Assembly (NCBI RefSeq): GCF_004027225.2 | Contig: NC_044277.2 | Span: forward strand, 91,028,283-91,092,282 | DNA length: 64,000 nucleotides | Reading direction: 5' to 3' | DNA from: Strigops habroptila | Taxonomy: Eukaryota > Chordata > Aves > Psittaciformes > Psittacidae | Part shown: positions 39,601 to 48,562 of the stretch, in pieces | Layout: the number at the start of each line of letters is the position of its first letter | Position numbering within the stretch: position 1 is the first letter of the stretch | Program-made: the position numbers and the translations under genes | The notes under the pieces: model-generated | The model's database searches: none | What the model saw: the letters and a program-made list of their open reading frames with translations, nothing else | What the model was told of the DNA's origin: nothing

Positions 39601-42600
39601 GTTTTGCTGGCAATTGTTGACCTTTACTTGTTGTCATCTTGTTTGTAATTTTCAACTGAATTTGAAGGGTATAGAATTTCACAGAGTAATTAATCCCCTG
39701 TGTATTTTACAGAAACAAGCAAATGGAAAGGAAAATTATTGCCTATATGCCTGCATTGTCAGATGTTTTTCATGGGCATAACTCCAGTGTAGATGAAGCC
39801 CGTACAGCCTTTTGCCTCTGAGGAAAGAAGCTGGGCTTCATTGAACTGCACAGAGAACAAGATTACTTTTAAAGTGCTTCCATGCCTTTATAGTATGATT
39901 ATTTTAGCCCTTTTTTCTTGCTCAGTGGTACTAAACTTAATCTTTAACTGAGAGAAGATACGTAAATTATACTATAATATAGTTAAGTGCTTTCTTCTGA
40001 AAGCTTACTGTTAACTGTAAAAAAGTAAAACCTGGTTTTGTAAGTAGCCAGATTTGTTGTCAGTGACCTAAATTTACTTGCTGAAGTAAAAAAGCATATA
40101 GTCAGATGCAGAATAGTAGGTTGTATTTATGAGTGGTCAAACTTGGTATGGGAGTTCCTTTAATCTGGGATGGATGTTGAGCAGTCCACACCAAGCTTCA
40201 AGATCCTTCATGTGTAGTGGTAGATGTGCGCTTTCTCTCTGATAATAATGGAAAGTATTATCCATTTGAGAAGTGCATGATTTTCTTGGATGAAAACTCT
40301 AAAATTCAGGGACATTTTTCTGTGGAAAGCTTTCAATTGCCTTAACCTAACAAATAGGGTAGTGGAGAAGGCTAGACTTTCCTGCAGAAAACATGTAAGG
40401 GTAATACACTTTTGAGCTGAAGCATTTGACAGAACTCTTCTGCTGAGACAATTTATTGTACTGCAGTTTCATCTTCTAATAAGATGTTGTTAGTATGCTA
40501 TCCATCAAAGGCTGAGCTCTGCTGCTGTAGCTTTTGTATAAAGCTAATGTGAAATATTATCTCAAAGAATGAACAGTTTAAAATAAAAACTAATACAAAA
40601 ACATAATATATAGCATCAAAGCTGGTAATTTAATATGGTAAGATCTGAAATAGTAATTGGCAGCAGCCCTAACTACTCATCCAGTCCTACATGATGCAAG
40701 TTTTCCCTCCTGCTTGCCTTTCAACTTCTTTTTGAAGATGACTGTTTTCCAGAACTGTTTTCAGTTTAATCTTTTTTGTTTTGATTACTCGAACTAACTG
40801 CTATTTCTTTATAGAGTGTCTGTGTTGCAAATATATAGTTTTCATCTTAATACAAGTTCCATGTATTTACTTCTGCAGATGATTTTTTGTCTCTAGATTA
40901 TTAGAGAAGATATAGGAGGTATCTTCTTCCTGACAGCTTATCAATAAATAAAAATTATTTACTTATAAAGAAGAGAAATGTAATACTTTGTAATACAATT
41001 TTTCTGTACATCTGTCTAGAGCTTTGTAATTACACCTCTGGAAAATGTGCTGATACTGTCTTCGGCCATCTGTTTTTCCAATGTCTTTACAAGTCATTGT
41101 CTCCTTTCCACTTTAAGTTTAGTGTCTGGTTCTTACCAAAGCTTATGATGAATGAGATTTAGGATTAAAATTTTAAAACTTCAAGTTTTTATTTGGATAA
41201 CTCAAAAAACAAATTCTGCATGTTGCTGATGCAGAGCATATTTTCAATAGGGCTATTTTTTAACATGTATTTCTAAATGTATGTTTTGAGAGTGTTATGA
41301 GAAGGTGCAAGATGTGGTTGATTCATTCATGTTGTCTTTGGATCTGAATTGGTATGCGGATACTAGGAAATGCAGATCCTTAGATTCCAAATCTGTAATT
41401 TTACTGTATGCTAACATAGATATTTTAAATTTTTCTGAGGTATGTGTTCTAAAAAACAAGTTTTGTCAAATATTCATTTCCAACTTTCTTAAGAAATGGC
41501 AATTATATATACGGATATAGTGACAGCATCTTAATGCATCAACCCTAAAAATATTGATGGATTTTGAAAGGGAATATTCTGAGGGTTTAGACAAAAGCAA
41601 TGAATATCACTGTCAGTTGGATTACCATCTTGTTTGCTAATCTGTTTGAACATAATGACAGTAATTGTTTTGTCTTCCCTTTTGGAGGCAAGGGGCATAA
41701 GACCTCCTGATTTCAGGCTCAAGTAGCGTATTTTTTTTCCTCTTACTTTCACAAGATGTTTCCTCAGTATGGATTTTGTTTCAATCTGTGGAAAACAAGC
41801 ATTTCCTGTGATTGTTGTTTTCTCAACTAGTATGCCATTATTAAAAAATGAGTGCAACTTGTGAGAGTGTTTAAGAATTTTGTAATTATATTTGGGGTAT
41901 GCAGGGGAGGAAAAATTTATTATGGTGTGAATCTGCAAATCATAGGTTTTGTGAGGTAGATTTTCTTTTTCTCTGGTAAAAAAGGAAGAAACTAGCTTGG
42001 GAAAGGTATGTAGGGGAAGCAGGAACGGAAATATATACTCACAGGAACTTACAACTAACAGGCTTCTCTACTGTGAATCACACTATAGCTTATTTCCTGG
42101 TAAAGCACCCATTCTTTCAAAAACCTGACACTTGGTAGTAAAAGTGGGATGTTCACTGAAAATGTGGAGGTAAATATATTCTCTTGCTTCTTTTAGAATA
42201 CTTTGTCCTGCTTAGAAAAGAAACTGTTTCAGGCACAAAACAGTTTTGTCAGTCCTTGATGCAAATAAATTCCAAATTGCATCATCTGTTAAGAAGGAGA
42301 ACGAGTTGTTATAGTATAGCATATGTATTGTGAAACGGTGTGTATGGTAGGTGACTCAAGGATGGCTGAAGCATGCTTAGTCTGTGGATGGTGAGTAGAA
42401 TAATTTATCTGGACAACTGGTAGGTTGGGGTATTTTTTGCTTTCAAAATTCAGAATGTAACTATGCAGTCTGCAAGGCACAGACTGAAAAGATGTTTGTT
42501 ATAAATGAGTTTTTTGTAAGGAAAAGGCCAGCATTCTGCCTTATCTAAACTATCACATTGAATCTTCCTTACCTTCTAAATTCATGATAAATCACTACTT

Positions 42601-43324
42601 TGTGCCAATGGCAAATGGAGCATTTTGCAATTTCTTGAAAACAGAAAATATTTCTCTTAGTTTTACAGCCTTTGCATTCACAATTGCATAACTACTAAAA
42701 ATGGAAGGTGTCCTGGTATGAAGTTAAAAAAAGATACTATTGCTGTTGACTTTGTTGCTCGGCTGGAACATGAGTATTGTGGGTTATCTCTCGCTTTCTG
42801 TCCTTGGAAATCCTCTCCTCTGAGCAGTGTTGCTATATGCCTCTGTTGCCTTTAAAGTGTGTTGTAGCTGAGTGATATTGTCAATTTTTTACTCCTTCAC
42901 AGTTGCGAAAAGGATTTTGGATACCATTGATGCAAATGAAACACTAATTAATATTCACTGTGCTATGAACTGGCAAAGCTCTGCTAAGCACTGGATGTTT
43001 TAGTACCTAAAGCGTTAGGAAGTCTTGGTGGGTTTTGCAGCAGCGTATCTGGAAATTATGTGGCTAGATATAAATGTACAATATTTGTATAATTGCATGT
43101 TTATTAGCCTGACTTCTAAACAGGTTGACTGCGTTTGCTTTAGATAAACACACTTAGTAATATTACCCTTATATATGATGGTAATAAAATTCTTGGGTTT
43201 TCATCTCTTAATGACTCTTAAACTGTGTAAAATATCTCCTGTAGATCTAGATGTAGTATTTCTAATTTATTTTTTTTTTTAATTCTGCTTTTCTCCAACA
43301 GGAAGGAACTTGAGACCTTCAAAG
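12214..43324 (+). CDS. DTNBP1: DTNBP1 (dysbindin), N-terminal half, 7 exons, 3' part beyond window
   Basis: Dysbindin is a coiled-coil subunit of BLOC-1, the cytosolic complex that helps sort cargo to lysosome-related organelles and synaptic vesicles. Coding exons: 12214-12269, 15795-15845, 18907-18954, 19775-19835, 22225-22357, 29759-29891, 43302-43324. They join in one open frame of 505 nt (168 codons plus 1 nt) with GT/AG at every boundary. The predicted protein starts [19 protein letters not shown] and contains blocks that closely match known dysbindin, such as [28 protein letters not shown] and KRKELETFK. Exons 5-7 encode Glu/Leu-rich sequence expected to form the start of the coiled coil. 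From family knowledge the human protein is about 351 residues, so roughly half is present. The exons for the C-terminal half were looked for by eye up to 64000 and not found. Start choice: this ATG begins the family-conserved N terminus and has G at -3. Identification rests on recalled family sequence, not a search. Confidence 0.96.
12270..15794 (+). other. DTNBP1: DTNBP1 intron 1 (3.5 kb)
   Basis: GTGCGT donor, ATAG acceptor. The first 330 bp remain in the CpG island. It contains a T-run at 13733-13748, a G/T-rich low-complexity tract at 15125-15225 and the 19-T run just before exon 2. No interspersed repeat or extra exon was recognised. Confidence 0.85.
15125..15225 (+). repeat. G/T-rich low-complexity tract
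   Basis: Runs such as GGGGG, GGGTGGG, TTTGGTTTGGTTTGGGG and a terminal run of T. It has several G-runs of three or more on the sense strand, so G-quadruplex formation in the pre-mRNA is possible though the spacing is loose. Confidence 0.7.
15795..15845 (+). CDS. DTNBP1: DTNBP1 coding exon 2
   Basis: A 51-nt exon encoding [16 protein letters not shown] plus shared codons at each end. The acceptor ATAG is preceded by a run of 19 T (15758-15776) and further T/G-rich sequence, so the polypyrimidine tract is very strong. The donor is GTACTT at 15846. It ends in phase 2; the split codon AG|A gives Arg with exon 3. The basic Lys/Arg-rich character matches this part of dysbindin. Confidence 0.92.
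15846..18906 (+). other. DTNBP1: DTNBP1 intron 2 (3.1 kb)
   Basis: GTACTT donor, TTCTAG acceptor. Over a third of it is a degraded CR1 element (16830-18165). The rest is AT-rich with no other recognised feature. Confidence 0.85.
16830..18165 (+). mobile_element. CR1 LINE with internal deletions (body plus 3' UTR)
   Basis: Unlike the other CR1 copies here, this one keeps parts of the ORF2 body. Around 16850-17050 the sequence matches the endonuclease-domain region of avian CR1. From about 17070 to 17360 it matches the linker leading into the reverse transcriptase (GTGCTTAGTGAAAGGGTT at 17287-17304 is typical). It then jumps over most of the reverse transcriptase to the ORF2 C terminus (GATGTGAGCCAGCAACATGCC near 17530) and the 3' UTR, ending near 18165 with TGACTCTATC. 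Frames are broken throughout, so it is dead. The 5' border is uncertain. The matches are from memory of the family and need RepeatMasker. Confidence 0.8.
18907..18954 (+). CDS. DTNBP1: DTNBP1 coding exon 3
   Basis: A 48-nt exon encoding [15 protein letters not shown] with flanking split Arg codons. Acceptor TTCTAG ends at 18906 and donor GTATGA starts at 18955. It is symmetric (phase 2 in, phase 2 out), so skipping it would keep the frame and remove 16 residues. The second half (AGLEILSR) matches the family well; the first half is diverged from the mammalian sequence as I recall it and carries two cysteines. Confidence 0.9.
18955..19774 (+). other. DTNBP1: DTNBP1 intron 3 (820 bp)
   Basis: GTATGA donor and TTTCTTCAG acceptor. 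AT-rich, with no recognised repeat. The ORFs inside it (18973-19200, 19369-19554) look like chance. Confidence 0.85.
19775..19835 (+). CDS. DTNBP1: DTNBP1 coding exon 4
   Basis: A 61-nt exon encoding residues 52-72, [20 protein letters not shown] after a split Arg codon. The acceptor is TCTTTCTTCAG and the donor GTAAGA, a near-consensus 5' splice site. It ends in phase 0. The YED-WAALH and AKDCA-AGE signature is characteristic of dysbindin. An LTR begins 80 bp downstream in intron 4. Confidence 0.95.
19836..22224 (+). other. DTNBP1: DTNBP1 intron 4 (2.4 kb)
   Basis: GTAAGA donor, TTTCAG acceptor. It holds an antisense LTR at 19916-20458. The remainder has short inverted repeats such as ACATTGCAG/CTGCAATGT near 21875 but no recognised gene. 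Confidence 0.85.
19916..20458 (-). mobile_element. solo LTR of an avian endogenous retrovirus family (ERVL-like)
   Basis: Read on the minus strand it follows the same order as the LTR at 38500-39061: a GTTAATTTTCTTC-type block, a GTGTTGATAACACA block, GTGAGTAGGCTGGGGGTG, an AATAAAAC polyadenylation-type signal and an end matching GGGTCAACCC. It starts TGTACTGG and ends CCAGTACA, close to the TG..CA rule. It is clearly more diverged than the second copy. No internal gag, pol or env sequence flanks it, so it is a solo LTR. No convincing target-site duplication was found. The family name is from memory. Confidence 0.85.
22225..22357 (+). CDS. DTNBP1: DTNBP1 coding exon 5
   Basis: A 133-nt exon beginning exactly on a codon: [20 protein letters not shown], continuing through a Gln/Leu-rich segment to residue 116. 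Acceptor TTTGTTTCAG and donor GTAAGG are both strong. The exon holds an internal Met (residue 80, in [11 protein letters not shown]). From general knowledge, a shorter dysbindin isoform in mammals begins near this point. The sequence is expected to open the main coiled coil. Confidence 0.96.
24342..24405. repeat. A-rich then A/C-rich low-complexity tract
   Basis: Runs of A broken by single T, followed by CCAAAACCCAACC and (ACAA)n. One of several poly(A)-then-CCAAA tracts in the window. Confidence 0.85.
25735..25810 (+). repeat. possible MIR/CORE-SINE-like remnant
   Basis: The stretch CACAGAGCTGGCATTTGAAC followed by TTGGACTTCTGAATTGCATTC resembles the 3' part of MIR-type SINEs, where a CACAGCT block is followed by TTGAACC and TCTGACT. 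It is short and heavily diverged, so the match could be coincidental. Confidence 0.3.
28222..28263. repeat. C-rich pyrimidine tract, G-quadruplex candidate on minus strand
   Basis: Almost pure C/T with runs of four to eight C, ending CCCCCCCGCCCCCCAG. The minus strand therefore has at least four G-runs of three or more at short spacing. Confidence 0.8.
29040..29170 (-). mobile_element. old CR1 LINE 3' fragment
   Basis: Contains GGGTCAGAAGGGACCTCAGG and later GGGTGAGCTATGAGATAAGA and CCCAGGGCTTT, in the order seen in the reverse complement of older CR1 3' UTRs. Divergence is high and the terminal 8-bp repeats are lost, so borders are approximate. Confidence 0.7.
29759..29891 (+). CDS. DTNBP1: DTNBP1 coding exon 6
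   Basis: A 133-nt exon encoding residues 117-160, beginning [20 protein letters not shown] and ending [10 protein letters not shown]. Acceptor TTCTTATAG and donor GTAAAT. The heptad-like spacing of Leu/Met and the many Glu residues fit coiled coil, and [12 protein letters not shown] is nearly invariant in dysbindins as I recall them. It ends in phase 2; the Arg codon is completed by exon 7. Confidence 0.96.
30545..30700 (+). repeat. possible MIR-like SINE remnant
   Basis: CCATTGTATAAATGAGGAGT, then AAGCAATTTGTCAAAGACAG, then a block ending AGACCTGGAGCCAGCTCTGA, resembles the core and 3' half of MIR (CCATTTTACAGATGAGGAAA-type core, then a TTGCCCAAGG-like segment). It is a weak, old match with diverged sequence. 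Confidence 0.35.
31360..31397. repeat. perfect 14-bp inverted repeat with 10-nt loop
   Basis: TAGATAGGTCTGAA at 31360-31373 and its exact reverse complement at 31384-31397 flank a 10-nt spacer. It could form a hairpin in the intron 6 transcript. No known element was recognised around it. Confidence 0.9.
35137..35162 (+). repeat. (GTTTT)5 microsatellite
   Basis: Five uninterrupted GTTTT units followed by G. A simple repeat inside intron 6. Confidence 0.95.
36120..36215 (+). repeat. degenerate T-rich tandem repeat
   Basis: Three or more imperfect copies of a unit containing AGCTTCTCTAAAATTTCT (also CAGCTTCTCAAATTTCT and CTCTCAAATTTCAGC). It looks like local duplication in T-rich intronic DNA. 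Confidence 0.55.
37371..37392. repeat. (TA)n microsatellite
   Basis: A TATATATACA then TATATATATATA run in intron 6. Confidence 0.9.
38500..39061 (+). mobile_element. solo LTR of avian endogenous retrovirus family (ERVL-like), 562 bp
   Basis: Starts TGTCCTGGTTTCAGCTGGGA and ends GGGTTAAGCCATGACA, so it has TG..CA ends. It contains the family blocks GTTAGTTTTCTTCTAG, GATAACACACTGATG, AAAGGGGTATTCCATACCA, AATTGTATTGTGCATCACTT and TTATTATTATCACC. No retroviral genes flank it. The adjacent five-base flanks (CTTTG and ATGTG) do not match perfectly, so the target duplication has decayed or recombined. Same orientation as DTNBP1, so its promoter and polyadenylation signals could act on the host transcript. 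Confidence 0.92.
39259..39512 (-). mobile_element. CR1 LINE 3' end
   Basis: Reverse complement of the CR1 3' UTR: begins with the terminal repeat CATAGAATCGTAGAATACTT, then GGGTTGGAAAGGACCTTAAG, CCTGCCATGGGCAGGGGCAC and CATTCCAGTGCCTCACCACC. It is 5'-truncated at about 39512 and well preserved. It lies 197 bp past the solo LTR. Confidence 0.93.
43302..43324 (+). CDS. DTNBP1: DTNBP1 coding exon 7 (23-nt microexon)
   Basis: A very short exon encoding KELETFK between two split codons (AG|G Arg before, G|.. after). The acceptor is TTTTCTCCAACAG with a T-rich tract, and the donor is [15 protein letters not shown] is the conserved dysbindin sequence across this junction, which makes the call firm despite the size. 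Length is not a multiple of three, so skipping would shift the frame. It is flanked by introns of 13.4 kb and over 20.6 kb. Confidence 0.92.
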
Positions 43325-43525
43325 GTAAATTCTATTTTTAATTTTATACTTGAATGTTTGCAAGAGTTAGTAATTCCTATATTAAGTGAATCTAGTAAGG
43401 AACTGTTCCATTCCTACATTTGATAATGTTAATTTTATGTCAGCCCAGCAGGCTGTTTATTTTTCAGTTTACCTTGTCATTGGTTTCTTTGAGAGAGTCG
43501 TAAGTGTAGGAAGAACACAGATGGT

Positions 43526-43555
43526 TCTGTTGTCTTAGCTTCTGTTGTCTTAGCT
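43526..43555. repeat. perfect 15-bp tandem duplication
   Basis: TCTGTTGTCTTAGCT is repeated twice head to tail, about 200 bp after exon 7. This is a simple recent local duplication. Confidence 0.95.
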
Positions 43556-44689
43556 AGGTTTCAGAGATTCTGTATCCCATTCAAGCCTTTCCCTTGGTGT
43601 TCAGTTTTGGAAGTTAAGGGCTTTGTCTTCAACCAGTTGATGTCTTTTCTAGCATGAATGTGTTTTTGACATGTGTCACAGGCTGTTACTTGCTAGACTT
43701 AAGTTATTTCTAGGAGATTTTCACAGTATTGTGTTATATCAGACAAATGCAATTTTTGTAGCTCAACTTGTTGGATATATATATTGAAACATACAAATGT
43801 CTGTCCTAAATATGCAGTGGCTAGAAACTTTGTCATGTATTATTGCTTTGTCTGTGGTGTGTAGATGGAACACATTATCATTTTCAGTAGATCCTAAATT
43901 CAGGCTTACTCTACTTACTAATATTGATGTTTGATCAGCTTGACAATTGCTATTATCTTTTGCTTTGAATTTGGTGTGTCTGGTTTTGTGACTAGTCTTT
44001 ATTTGTGAGAATGAAGTCAAGTACATTGACTTATGTCAATTAATTGTCTCTTGAAACTGAAAGAAGGAATGGCAATTCCTATCAACTGCATTCCTCTGCC
44101 TTTTCAGTTCATTACTTTCTCATCTTTACATAATGCTAAAAAAGGAAAATAATAAAGCTAACATTAACAGACAAGCAACACAGATTATGTAAAATGACAC
44201 TTTATCTGTAGCTTACCATAACAACCCTTTTTTTGATTGATTTGATAACTTTCAGCGCAGACTAGCTTAATAGAAAACCAAAGATTATGCTAAGCTCATT
44301 CTGTTCCAGAGCAAGACAACTACTTGGAGTGCCTGGTGCTTGTGAGAAGAGTGAATCTGTTTTTTCATTTGTTTGTATTGATTTGGTGTTTTAAGTTTCT
44401 GGAAGTCAGGAGGATGTTTTCCAAAATTAATCTTCTCTCTGCTTCTTGTTTTTCTAATAGAGATTGTAAAACTATTTTACAAAGACAATTATTTTCATGG
44501 AAGAGGAAGGTGTTAGCTGTGTGTTGACCTTGAAATTAATAGCAAACTATGTAACTGGTTCTGTAATAGATACAAAGGCGTACACATTTCCAATACTAGT
44601 TACCAAAGGCTTGTCTTGGTAGCCAAGAGAAGATTTTTAGTTTACTACAGAGAGAAAATGGCAAACAGATGCCAAGGAAAAAAAAAAAA

Positions 44690-45092
44690 AGCAAAGGTCT
44701 TTGCATGCATCTTCGCTGAAAAGTTCAGCTGCAGTCTGTGGCTAATGCAGCCAATATGAATGGGAAGGAGTAGGATCTCATGCTATAAGAAGGAAAGACC
44801 AGGTTAGAGGATAGTCTAGGTCTGTTGGACAGTTTTGAACCAATTGATAAAATTTATTCCATAACACTCAGGAAGAATTGGCAGAAGCTATGGAATGCTG
44901 TAAAAGCACACAATGACAGATATTTTTAAATGGATATTAAATACCAGTCAGCCTAATTTCTGTGGGGTTTTTTGTATAATAAATGAATGGACAAGCTTAT
45001 ACCTGAAAGAAGAGAGAGGAGTAATAGCTAACAAACTTTCAAGAATAGTCATATTGAGCAAGTCTAAATCTTTTCTATAAGATAGCAACAAC
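44690..45092 (+). mobile_element. ancient CR1/L3-like LINE fossil (reverse-transcriptase region)
   Basis: In order it carries blocks typical of old amniote CR1/L3 ORF2 DNA: CTTCGCTGAAAAGTTCAGCT, CAGCCAATATGAATGGGAAG, TTCCATAACACTCAGGAAGA, then after a deletion ACCAGTCAGCCTAATTTC, and CATATTGAGCAAGTCTAAATC. These correspond to the linker, the start of the reverse transcriptase, and the motif region after it. It is heavily diverged and internally deleted, so it is much older than the 3'-end CR1s in this window. Recognition is from memory of the family. Confidence 0.6.
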
Positions 45093-47726
45093 ATACTTTA
45101 AAATGGATACTGTATTTTGATTTTGGCTTGCACTGTCTTGCCTGACATATTCAGAGGAAATTGAGAATCCTAAAAAGCAGTTGCATGGCTGATTGGAAAT
45201 ACATACTTGGAGGAAATGTTTTTATGGTTTCTTGCTTATTAAGTTGTTCTTTCTCAGATCTCATGCTACTTGCAATTTTTGATGCTAACCTGTATTATGA
45301 AGTAGAGCTGTTCATTAGATTGGCTTCAGTCAGTCTTTTTCCAGCCTTTTGGACCTTCAGCCAATTTCTGAGTATCTGGCATCAGCTGATTAGAAACGAA
45401 GACAGTAAGAACTTCCTGGTTGTGAAGGATTCATGATTACATACTGACAGATGTTTTTGTGCTACACCAGTTTTGCCCAGTCTGACTGGTGGCTCCTTCC
45501 TGCATTTTTCTGTTTTAAGCTACTTCCAAGGCTCACTAGATTTGTGCAAAAAACTACGCTTGGTTTACTTTAGTTTTGGTGGATGAAGCATGCTGAAATA
45601 ACTCAGTAGATGGCCATAGAAATACCGACATGGAAGAAGGAAAAGACAGCAGCAAAGGCAAGTCTAAGTTAACAACGTAATAGATCCATCTTAAACCCAA
45701 ATAGGTAGTACATTACCTAACTCATTTTAAGGTTGAGGTGAGGAAGTATTAGTACCATTATGTAAACCTTTTATGCTAAGATCTTATCTTGCTTATGATT
45801 CTGGTTTGCTGTATTCAAGAAAGGTTGGTTCCAACTGAAATCTGTTAAGTAGATGGGTAGATGATTCTTTGCATTTTTATATTGCAAGTATAGACTACAT
45901 CCTCAACTAATTGATCCTTGCATAAGTGTCCAGAGTGAAATGTGTTCATAAACATTCAGTTCATAAAATATCCAGCACAGGGGCTAGGAAAGAACTGTTT
46001 AAAATACCTCAATATACGTTTGCATCTTTCAATGCATGTGCGGTTGAAACCATTGTATATGAAATTGTGGTTTAATGGAAAAGAACAGAAATGCCAGTTT
46101 TCATAATAGTAACTTGTTATTTGTGAACTCGAATACCATATGCTAAAAAGTTTTGGCTTCCAGATTAAGGATGGTAAATGTCTTGCATAAAAATATATTT
46201 CATAAGTATGTAAGTTCATCTTATCTGAATCTGTAGAAATTGAAGTACCACAAAAACATCCTTACATATGTTTGCTGGAGGGGGTAAAAGGAGGGTTGTG
46301 TGCACTTTTTCCAGTGTCCAAATGTAATTTTCACGTTCACCAGTGCTGAGTTCTCATGCCTTGCTCAGAATAGAAACTAAATTTTACTGGAATTAAGAAA
46401 CCAAATGGTATAGTCTGTGAGGATCAAAATAGCACATCACTGGAAACTTGAATTCAGTGATCCATCAATTTCATAAAAAATATAGAAAAAAGCCCTGATT
46501 ATATGTTGGCTCTGACCATGAGAATGCAGGTCTGACTCGCAAAGCAGGTGGACGGCTTCACAGGTCTCACAGATTTCTTTTAGAACTTTATTTTCTTGGA
46601 GTTTTGTGTACGTATAAATATACATAGATACACTAGGTGTAGTCTGGATGGGACCACTAAATTTATGAAATCTTCAAGGGTGTATAACCTTATAAGCATT
46701 TTAAATGCCCTTGGATACCTAATGTTTATCAAAGACTGATTTTAATCTTGAAAGAAAATCAACTTTCATATGACCAAGAAACAGAACAATTTCTGGTTTC
46801 ATTTAGATCTTCCTTCTGTGTGTGCTAAGGTATAAAGTGGTAATTTATTGACCTATAAGTATATTCTTTGAGGATACCAGGAGGAGCTCAAACAAAGCTC
46901 AGTGTATGGACCTGCTTGCAGCATGGAAAAGTGTTGAGAATCCACTAACGCTCTTGCTTATTGATTGTTACTACCTTTAAGTAGCATGAAACAAGTACAT
47001 AATACTGTTTTAGAAATAATGGACTATTTCTGCATTTGTCCATGGAGATACTGTTTTAGAATTTGTTCCTGCCTTTTTCGTATTTGTATTCTAAATCATA
47101 CTCTCTTTCATCATGAAAAGTAGATTTTCTTTTTCTTCCTTTTGCTTTCAGACTATTTACAGGGCCAGACCTTCTCATTTGTTGTTTATCGTACCCATAG
47201 GGTACAGGGGCAGGACAAACCTCTCCAGTCGCTTTTCTTTCAACCTCGAGGGTTTTCTTTACAATGTAAGCATAACATATAAATAATCTGTGATGCTGAG
47301 AAAGTAAAGGTTAGAAGCTTTCCTGCTTCTGTATATTAAGCCTATCTCCCTGAAGAAGTTAGGGAGTGAATGTGTAGTGTCCTTGTTGATACTGCTACAG
47401 CACTGGCGTTTGTGTACTTGAAGTGTGAGTATGCACTAGGACAAAACATCTCAAAGGTTGCCTAGTTTATTTATAGTAATTTATCTTTCAGAAAGCTTTG
47501 CTGTAGAAGATGGTGGATTTATGAATTAAAACATTGGGTATGCCATATAAAGTAGCCTGCAAGTTTCTTCCTGGCATGCATCAGTTCAATATTTGGAGAA
47601 TTGCTTGCAGGAGCAGGCTTATACTCAGTTGTAGTAACATATCCTGCTGAGTTGACTTCAGACTTTATCCAAATGGGAACTGTATATATGATAGATTTTA
47701 AAAATGCTTCTAAAAGTCCCTTTTTA

Positions 47727-47757
47727 TTAAAAAAACAAAACAACCAACCAACAAACG
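47727..47757. repeat. A-rich then A/C-rich low-complexity tract
   Basis: AAAAAACAAAACAACCAACC followed by AACAAACG, similar in type to the tract at 24342-24405. Confidence 0.75.
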
Positions 47758-48068
47758 TTTAGGATTAAATGCTTTCAGCTTGTTTCTAGATAGAAAGCTA
47801 AAGCAGTAGAGGCCATTTAGAAATCAGCAACACAGTGCTTTCGGACAGTGAAAGGTAGCAGAAACTTTGTAAGGGCCAATAGGCACACGGCTTTGGCAAC
47901 TGAGTCATGCATATTTCTATGCTTTAACAGGATTAGTTTCATTCAAGCTCAGGGAAACAAGTTGCATGACCATTTTCAGCACTTCTGTTTACAATACAAC
48001 AAAATAGGATTTCTGCCCTTTAGCATCAGAGATCTCTCTCAACAAGTCCTGATAAGTTTTAACAGCTT

Positions 48069-48140
48069 TATAGAATCATTGAATAGTGTGGGTTGGAAGA
48101 GACATAAAAGATCATCTAGTTTCAACCCCTCTGCCGTTAA
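48069..48140 (-). mobile_element. short CR1 3'-end fragment
   Basis: TATAGAATCATTGAATAGTG then GGGTTGGAAGAGACATAAAA and GATCATCTAGTTTCAACCCC is the reverse complement of a CR1 3' terminus. Only about 70 bp are recognisable; what follows may be the diverged remainder. Confidence 0.8.
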
Positions 48141-48455
48141 AATACTATTTCTGAGAATGAGGCTAGTAAAGAGAAGAGGTAAGTTTTCTTGCTTTTCTCT
48201 TCCAGGTTAAGTCATTGGGTCACATTTGATATGCAGATCTTTCGTCATCCCTCTTCAAGCATCTAAGATACTTCTGTTGAAGTTGCAGTGTTCTAGTCCT
48301 TTCATCAGTCACTTAAATATGTTTGTATCTAAACTTTAATTTCCTGGCTTTCACTGTTCCGTTTTCTGAGAGCACACGGTATTTGTAGCAGTTGTCTCCA
48401 TCCCTTTGTTCTCTTTTTTGTGAAATCTACTGTCCTCAACAAATAGTGTGTCAAA

Positions 48456-48562
48456 ATGTTTTGTTTTGTTGGTTTGTTTTTTGGTGGGGTTTTGGGGGTT
48501 TTTTGGGTTTTGGTGGGGTTTTTTTGTTTTGTTGTTTGTTTGTTTGTTTGTTTGTTTTTTTG
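48456..48562 (+). repeat. G/T-rich low-complexity tract with (TTTG)n
   Basis: Contains GGTGGGG, GGGGG, GGG and GGTGGGG runs separated by T, then (GTTT)5-6 and a T-run. The spacing of G-runs at 48486-48518 meets the usual G-quadruplex pattern on the sense strand. Confidence 0.9.

Larger units (their letters stand above)
29892..43301 (+). other. DTNBP1: DTNBP1 intron 6 (13.4 kb)
   Basis: GTAAAT donor, CTCCAACAG acceptor. It contains a possible MIR-like remnant (30545-30700), a hairpin (31360-31397), a (GTTTT)5 repeat (35137-35162), a TA repeat (37371-37392), a solo LTR (38500-39061) and a CR1 (39259-39512). The 135-codon minus-strand ORF at 41531-41938 has no recognisable domain and is probably chance. 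Confidence 0.85.

Noticed and set aside
41531..41938. 135-codon minus-strand ORF in intron 6
   Set aside because: Longest ORF outside repeats and the CpG island, but no recognisable domain, no splice or promoter context, and AT-rich codon use as expected by chance.
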